From: Cyclobacteriaceae bacterium
GTDB lineage: Bacteria > Bacteroidota > Bacteroidia > Cytophagales > Cyclobacteriaceae
Length of the DNA: 5,406 bases
NCBI GenBank assembly: GCA_030637245.1
Contig: DAOVVI010000170.1
Span: 1 to 5,406 of the forward strand
Direction of reading: 5' to 3'
Position 1 is the stretch's first letter, and each line of letters begins with the position of its first letter. A model generated the notes under the pieces. That model made no database searches. It saw nothing but the letters and a program-made list of their open reading frames with translations, and was not told the DNA's origin. Position numbers and translations under genes: made by a program. This document shows, in pieces, positions 4,769-5,406 of this stretch.

Positions 4769-5406
4769 ATGCCATCTAAATCTCTTCTTTTTGTTCCTGA
4801 CATAACCGGATTTACCGCATTTGTAAATAGGACTGAGATTGATCACAGTCAACACATTATATCTGAATTACTCGAAAACATCATCGATAGCAACCATCTT
4901 GGCCTTGAGGTTTCGGAAGTTGAAGGAGACGCAGTAGTATTCTACAAAATAAATGAAACTCCAGGTTTAGCTGAGATCTATGAGCAGGCAAAAAAAATGT
5001 TTCTCAAATTTCACTCTCACTTAAAACTGTATGAAAGCCAGCGAATATGCCAATGTGGAGCCTGTTCAAGCGCTTCGAAGTTATCGCTAAAATTTATTGT
5101 TCATAGCGGTGAGATCGGATTTACAAACATAAAAAATAATAAAAAGCCATTCGGGACGGATATTATATTACTGCACAGGCTTTTGAAAAATGACGTTAAA
5201 CACCGGGAATATATTCTTTTTACAGATCAATTCCTGTCAAATGATCATATAGAAAAGGAGCCTTTTCATCAAAAACAACTCAATGACGGACAGAGTAAAT
5301 ATGAAAAAATTGGTTTGGTCAAATATAAATACATTTCACTTTCCAACCTTTGGGACCAGGTACCGGATCCTCCACCTGTGATACTCCCTGCCAAAATGAA
5401 AAACCC
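4769..5406 (+). CDS. DUF2652 protein, class III cyclase-like fold (3' end outside window)
   Basis: An open frame of 212 full codons runs from ATG at 4769 to the window end; it is incomplete at the C-terminus. The sequence fits DUF2652, a conserved uncharacterised family: LLFVPDITGFTAFVN (6-20), HSQHIISELLE (26-36), SEVEGDAVVFY (49-59), RICQCGACSSA (92-102), KLSLKFIVHSGEIG (104-117) and GTDIILLHRLLKN (129-141). The arrangement resembles class III nucleotide cyclase domains. Asp11 in DITGFT and Asp54 in EGDAVVF sit where the two metal-binding Asp would be, and Arg137 sits where the catalytic Arg would be. The substrate-selecting Lys and the transition-state Asn appear to be replaced. Cys94, Cys96 and Cys99 form a CxCxxC cluster that could bind metal. 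No signal peptide or membrane segment is seen. The function is unknown. A 92-bp gap follows the flavin enzyme gene, so co-transcription is possible but not shown. Confidence 0.8.
   Translation, partial: MPSKSLLFVPDITGFTAFVNRTEIDHSQHIISELLENIIDSNHLGLEVSEVEGDAVVFYKINETPGLAEIYEQAKKMFLKFHSHLKLYESQRICQCGACSSASKLSLKFIVHSGEIGFTNIKNNKKPFGTDIILLHRLLKNDVKHREYILFTDQFLSNDHIEKEPFHQKQLNDGQSKYEKIGLVKYKYISLSNLWDQVPDPPPVILPAKMKN

Noticed and set aside
1..5406. Novel defence, mobile or secondary-metabolite system
   Set aside because: All genes belong to familiar housekeeping or envelope families, with no recombinase, repeat array, toxin-antitoxin pair or terminal repeats. The unusual content is the probable origin, not a new gene system.

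Overview
The window looks like chromosomal DNA of an AT-rich Bacteroidota bacterium, probably from the Cytophagales or Flavobacteriia side of the phylum. The clues are a LETM1-like C-terminus of a type common in that phylum, a signal peptide ending in FGQQ, a DUF2652 protein, a TAnnTTTG-type -7 motif, and mostly weak or absent Shine-Dalgarno sequences. The assignment rests on recognising protein families by eye; no search was run. I see no insertion sequence, phage gene, CRISPR array, tRNA or rRNA.

Layout. Positions 1-267 (+) hold the C-terminus of a LETM1-like membrane protein. It converges on, and overlaps by 4 bp, a minus-strand pair of envelope thioredoxin-fold genes: a TlpA/ResA-like protein with WCAPC (866-1351), followed after 17 nt by a redoxin-like protein with CNNC (264-848). 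Upstream of this pair is a gene-free stretch, 1352-1862. Next come a minus-strand ClC-type anion transporter with two C-terminal CBS domains (1863-3638), a divergent plus-strand flavin enzyme of the nitronate monooxygenase/FabK family (3726-4676), and the start of a plus-strand DUF2652 gene that runs off the window (4769-5406).

The most notable item is the gene-free stretch. Its left half (1381-1620) is about 79% A+T by hand count. Its right half carries two perfect DnaA boxes, TTATCCACA at 1658-1666 and its reverse complement at 1736-1744, plus two one-mismatch boxes (1638-1646 and 1794-1802) and a 9-bp imperfect inverted repeat between them. An AT-rich unwinding zone beside a DnaA-box cluster in a non-coding gap is the usual form of a chromosomal replication origin. 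I therefore propose oriC here. That dnaA is not adjacent does not count against it, because oriC and dnaA are often unlinked in this phylum.

Apart from the likely two-gene thioredoxin operon, the genes do not form an obvious pathway. They look like ordinary housekeeping and envelope genes flanking an origin. I found no evidence for a novel defence or mobile system. Other points worth attention are the substituted ion-pathway residues of the ClC protein, the resemblance of the DUF2652 protein to class III nucleotide cyclases, and the strong Shine-Dalgarno sequence of the TlpA-like gene.
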